Shown in pieces: positions 61,976 to 64,000 of a stretch of DNA of 64,000 nucleotides. The notes beneath the pieces are model-generated. The model saw only the letters and a list, made by a program, of their open reading frames with translations, did not search any database and had not been told where the DNA came from. The position numbers and the translations under genes are program-made. The stretch comes from Natronorubrum sulfidifaciens JCM 14089 (GTDB lineage Archaea; Halobacteriota; Halobacteria; Halobacteriales; Natrialbaceae), in NCBI RefSeq assembly GCF_000337735.1, contig NZ_AOHX01000037.1:124001-188000 (forward strand), read 5' to 3'. The stretch's first letter is position 1; each line of letters begins with the position of its first letter.

Positions 61976-63253
61976 ATGGCTGCTGGATCGGAGCTGAGAC
62001 GACTGCTCGTGATGAGTGCCGTTCTCTGTGCTGTCTGTGGACTCGTTCTCGCCGCGAGTGCGATGCCGATGATCGCGTCGGAATCGCCGGCAAGCGAGTT
62101 CGTCGATCGCGATTCCGATGAACGGGAGACAGAGACGGAGACCGCGTTCGAACAGGACGAGCACGCGATGGACGTCGATGGCGCTGGGGGACCCCTCGAT
62201 ATCGACACAGAACTGCCAAATCTTCCTGGTGGAGCGGTCGGTGATCGTCCCGCCGAGAGCGAGCACTCGATCGCCGAAACGGCGCTGTACGGACTGACTG
62301 CGTTGTTCTCCGCGCTCGATGGTGACTCGAGCGGTGATATCGCTGGCGACAGTGGCGACGAGTTTGCTTCCAGCGGCGCTGAAGCGGATACTCCCGGCGA
62401 GGGGAGTTCGGACGACGGAAACGGTGCTGACGGACGGAGTGACACCGAAAGCGGTGCTGACGGACATCGCGACACCGAAAGCGGCGAGTCCGAACGCAGT
62501 GACAGTGAAAGCCATGTCGATGAGACCACCGATGAGCCCACAGCCGATGCGGACGCTGATGGCGACGACTCGAGTCTCGAGGACGCCGTCCCCGGCCTTT
62601 CTGACGGCGTGGTGATGGGCGGTCTCGTCGTGGGTGGACTCGTGGCTCTCGCGTACGTCTTCGCCACACGATCGAACCCGACCGCGGCGGTGCTCTCGAT
62701 TCCCGGCCGGCTCGTTTCGGCCGCGCTTTCGGGCGTCGTTGCCTGCTCGCAGGCGCTCGAGCGGGCGATCGGCGCACTCTACGGGCTGCGGTCGATCGCC
62801 GAGTTACCGGGGCTCGTGGCTGCGACGCTCGTCGGCGCGTTCCATAGGACAGGCGTCAGAATCCGAACTGTCGGCTCGTCGCTGTTCGGTGGCCGAGTCG
62901 ATGCGTCGACGGCTGACGCTGCCGGCGGACATGCCAGCGCACGCAAACGGATCGGAGCGGCGTTCGAGAGCGTAATCGACGCCGCACCGATGTCCCGTGA
63001 GCGTGTCGCCACGGCGACGCCGACCGACGTGGCCCGCAGTGCCCGCGATGCCGGTGCGCCCGACGAACCGGTCGAGACGATCACCCACTCGTTCCGGGAC
63101 GTGGAGTACGGCGGTCGTGATCCAGAGACGCACCTCGAGCGGACGACGACTGCACACGACCGGCTCCAGTCGGCGCTCGAGGCGACCGAATCGACGGAGA
63201 CGACCCCTGCCGCGGACGAAGCCGGCGGGCAGGAGGGTGAGACCGATGAGTAG
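61976..63253 (+). CDS. DUF4129-type transmembrane protein
   Basis: A 425-residue protein. The N-terminal hydrophobic segment (residues 9-30) is followed by a very acidic Ser/Asp/Glu linker with short repeats of the type D-(T/S)-E-S-G (about residues 150-180), a second membrane helix (about 220-240), and a cytoplasmic domain. The C-terminus around THSFRDVEYGGRD fits DUF4129, often next to transglutaminase or DUF58 genes. It overlaps the next gene by 8 nt. The leading TTG at 61973 was not used. Confidence 0.68.
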   Translation: MAAGSELRRLLVMSAVLCAVCGLVLAASAMPMIASESPASEFVDRDSDERETETETAFEQDEHAMDVDGAGGPLDIDTELPNLPGGAVGDRPAESEHSIAETALYGLTALFSALDGDSSGDIAGDSGDEFASSGAEADTPGEGSSDDGNGADGRSDTESGADGHRDTESGESERSDSESHVDETTDEPTADADADGDDSSLEDAVPGLSDGVVMGGLVVGGLVALAYVFATRSNPTAAVLSIPGRLVSAALSGVVACSQALERAIGALYGLRSIAELPGLVAATLVGAFHRTGVRIRTVGSSLFGGRVDASTADAAGGHASARKRIGAAFESVIDAAPMSRERVATATPTDVARSARDAGAPDEPVETITHSFRDVEYGGRDPETHLERTTTAHDRLQSALEATESTETTPAADEAGGQEGETDE

Positions 63254-63968
63254 AACGCCGTCGACGGTGGGACTCGTGTTGGGAACGCTCCTTGGCATGC
63301 TTCTCGTCGCGACTGGCGCCGTCGTCGCCGTTCGGCCGGGACTGCTCCTCGAGTCCGTGCCCGAACTCGGGGTGGTGCTCGAGGGCGTCGATCCCGAACT
63401 CGTCGTCCTCGGACTCGCCGTGGTGTTCGTGCTGTTCGCACCGACGCTCGGGATCACGGGACGCCGTCGGTCGTCATCGACGACTTCGCTCGTCGCTTCC
63501 GAGCCGTCACTCGAGGCCGAATCGCGGTTCGACGAGGGACCGTCCCAGTCCGACCGACAGCCCGTCGTCGGCGAGACTGCCGAGGAACTGGTTACCGTGG
63601 CGACGGCGTACGACGACGAACCGCGAGCCACTCGCGAAGAGGCGCGGCTGGCCCTTCTCGAGTCGCTTCGTCGGATCGCGGCGACGGCCTACGAAACCCA
63701 CACGGACCGTGGTGACGACGCGATGGCGGCGATCGAAGCCGGGACGTGGACCGACGATCCACGTGCGAGTGCCTTCCTCGCGACCGCGGACGGGCCGCGG
63801 ATGCCGCTGTGGCTCTGGCTGTTCGACCTCGTCAGTACTGGCGAGCCGTTCGAACGGAGCCTCGAGCGGACACTCGAGGAGATCGAGCGGATACAGTCGA
63901 CGACGGGGGCAAACACACCGACGGAGCCGACACCGGCAGATGGCGGGCTCGAGGGGGTGTCGTCGTGA
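63246..63968 (+). CDS. Two-helix membrane protein (DUF7269-like)
   Basis: A 240-residue protein with two N-terminal hydrophobic segments (about 8-30 and 48-66) and a helical cytoplasmic domain. It overlaps both neighbours (8 nt and 4 nt), so it belongs to a tight operon with the DUF4129-type gene. The DUF7269 name is from memory. Function unknown; in haloarchaea this block usually continues with a DUF58 gene. Confidence 0.68.
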   Translation: MSRTPSTVGLVLGTLLGMLLVATGAVVAVRPGLLLESVPELGVVLEGVDPELVVLGLAVVFVLFAPTLGITGRRRSSSTTSLVASEPSLEAESRFDEGPSQSDRQPVVGETAEELVTVATAYDDEPRATREEARLALLESLRRIAATAYETHTDRGDDAMAAIEAGTWTDDPRASAFLATADGPRMPLWLWLFDLVSTGEPFERSLERTLEEIERIQSTTGANTPTEPTPADGGLEGVSS

Positions 63969-64000
63969 CTGACACGAGTCGACAGGCACGCTGGCAGGCC
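63965..64000 (+). CDS. Start of the next operon gene (partial)
   Basis: A GTG at 63965 opens a frame (MTDTSRQARWQA) that overlaps the preceding stop by 4 nt (GTGA) and runs off the edge after 12 codons. By the usual gene order it may be a DUF58 protein, which cannot be verified here. Confidence 0.5.
   Translation, partial: MTDTSRQARWQA

Noticed and set aside
1-64000. CTCGAG as a regulatory or restriction-linked repeat
   Set aside because: It is very frequent, but mostly as the in-frame Leu-Glu codon pair, so codon usage explains it.
1-64000. tRNA genes in intergenic gaps
   Set aside because: I looked for a T-loop GGTTCGAATCC-like box with pairing acceptor arms in each gap longer than 70 bp and found none; a covariance search would be decisive.

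Overview
The window is chromosomal DNA of an extremely halophilic archaeon, most likely a member of Natrialbales (Natrinema/Haloterrigena-like). The evidence is high GC, acidic proteins, an archaeal A-type ATP synthase operon, class I LysRS, PAN, IdsA, EtfAB, HalOD1 and pilin-N proteins, and repeated leaderless promoters with a TATA-like box about 26-31 nt before the start codon. I found no rRNA, tRNA or CRISPR. Genus is inferred from overall feel, not from a marker comparison.

Layout. 1-3071: pyrH-lysS-M50 protease operon (minus strand). 3316-8330: amino-acid catabolism block with an APC permease, divergent aminotransferase III and glutaryl-CoA dehydrogenase, and an Lrp-type regulator; the divergent spacer carries two copies of a 12-bp palindromic core. 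8464-10708: beta-CASP nuclease, a membrane protein and a small zinc-finger gene. 10752-12225: TnpB-only IS200/IS605-type element with terminal hairpins. 12363-18726: two MFS transporters, an HpcH/HpaI-like aldolase, a sensor-domain membrane protein, a solitary PD-(D/E)XK protein, a broken Tat lipoprotein in an AT-rich patch, and a stand-alone HalOD1 protein. 18983-26658: metabolic genes (6-phosphogluconate dehydrogenase, dUTPase-like, aconitase, LLM oxidoreductase, sarcosine/N-methyltryptophan oxidase) plus small membrane proteins.

26983-34680: membrane-anchored Mrr-like nuclease, flavodoxin with a coupled 28-codon ORF, a FixI/CcoI-like P1B ATPase with altered metal motifs, and two divergent sulfatase-family genes. 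34742-40542: housekeeping genes (truA, NifU-C domain protein, pepF, PAN, pyruvoyl arginine decarboxylase). 40624-51733: A-type ATP synthase locus read H-I-K-E-C-F-A-B, then an acyl-CoA ligase gene, then D. 51892-56001: methyltransferase, type IV pilin-like protein, and a divergent pair made of a secreted protein and a membrane-anchored winged-helix protein. 56000-61866: radical SAM gene whose 3' end is duplicated, DUF373 protein, IdsA, EtfAB and a TRAM protein. 61976-64000: start of a DUF4129-type locus that runs off the end.

Functional links. EtfAB is the expected electron acceptor for the glutaryl-CoA dehydrogenase; the Lrp protein is the obvious candidate to bind the paired operators. The most unusual items are the paired operators, the Mrr-like nuclease with zinc fingers and a membrane anchor, the P1B ATPase lacking the CPC motif, the TnpB with a displaced RuvC-II acid, the CX4CX2C radical SAM protein with its duplicated tail, and the secreted protein/membrane wHTH pair. 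None of these is proven to be a new system from sequence alone.
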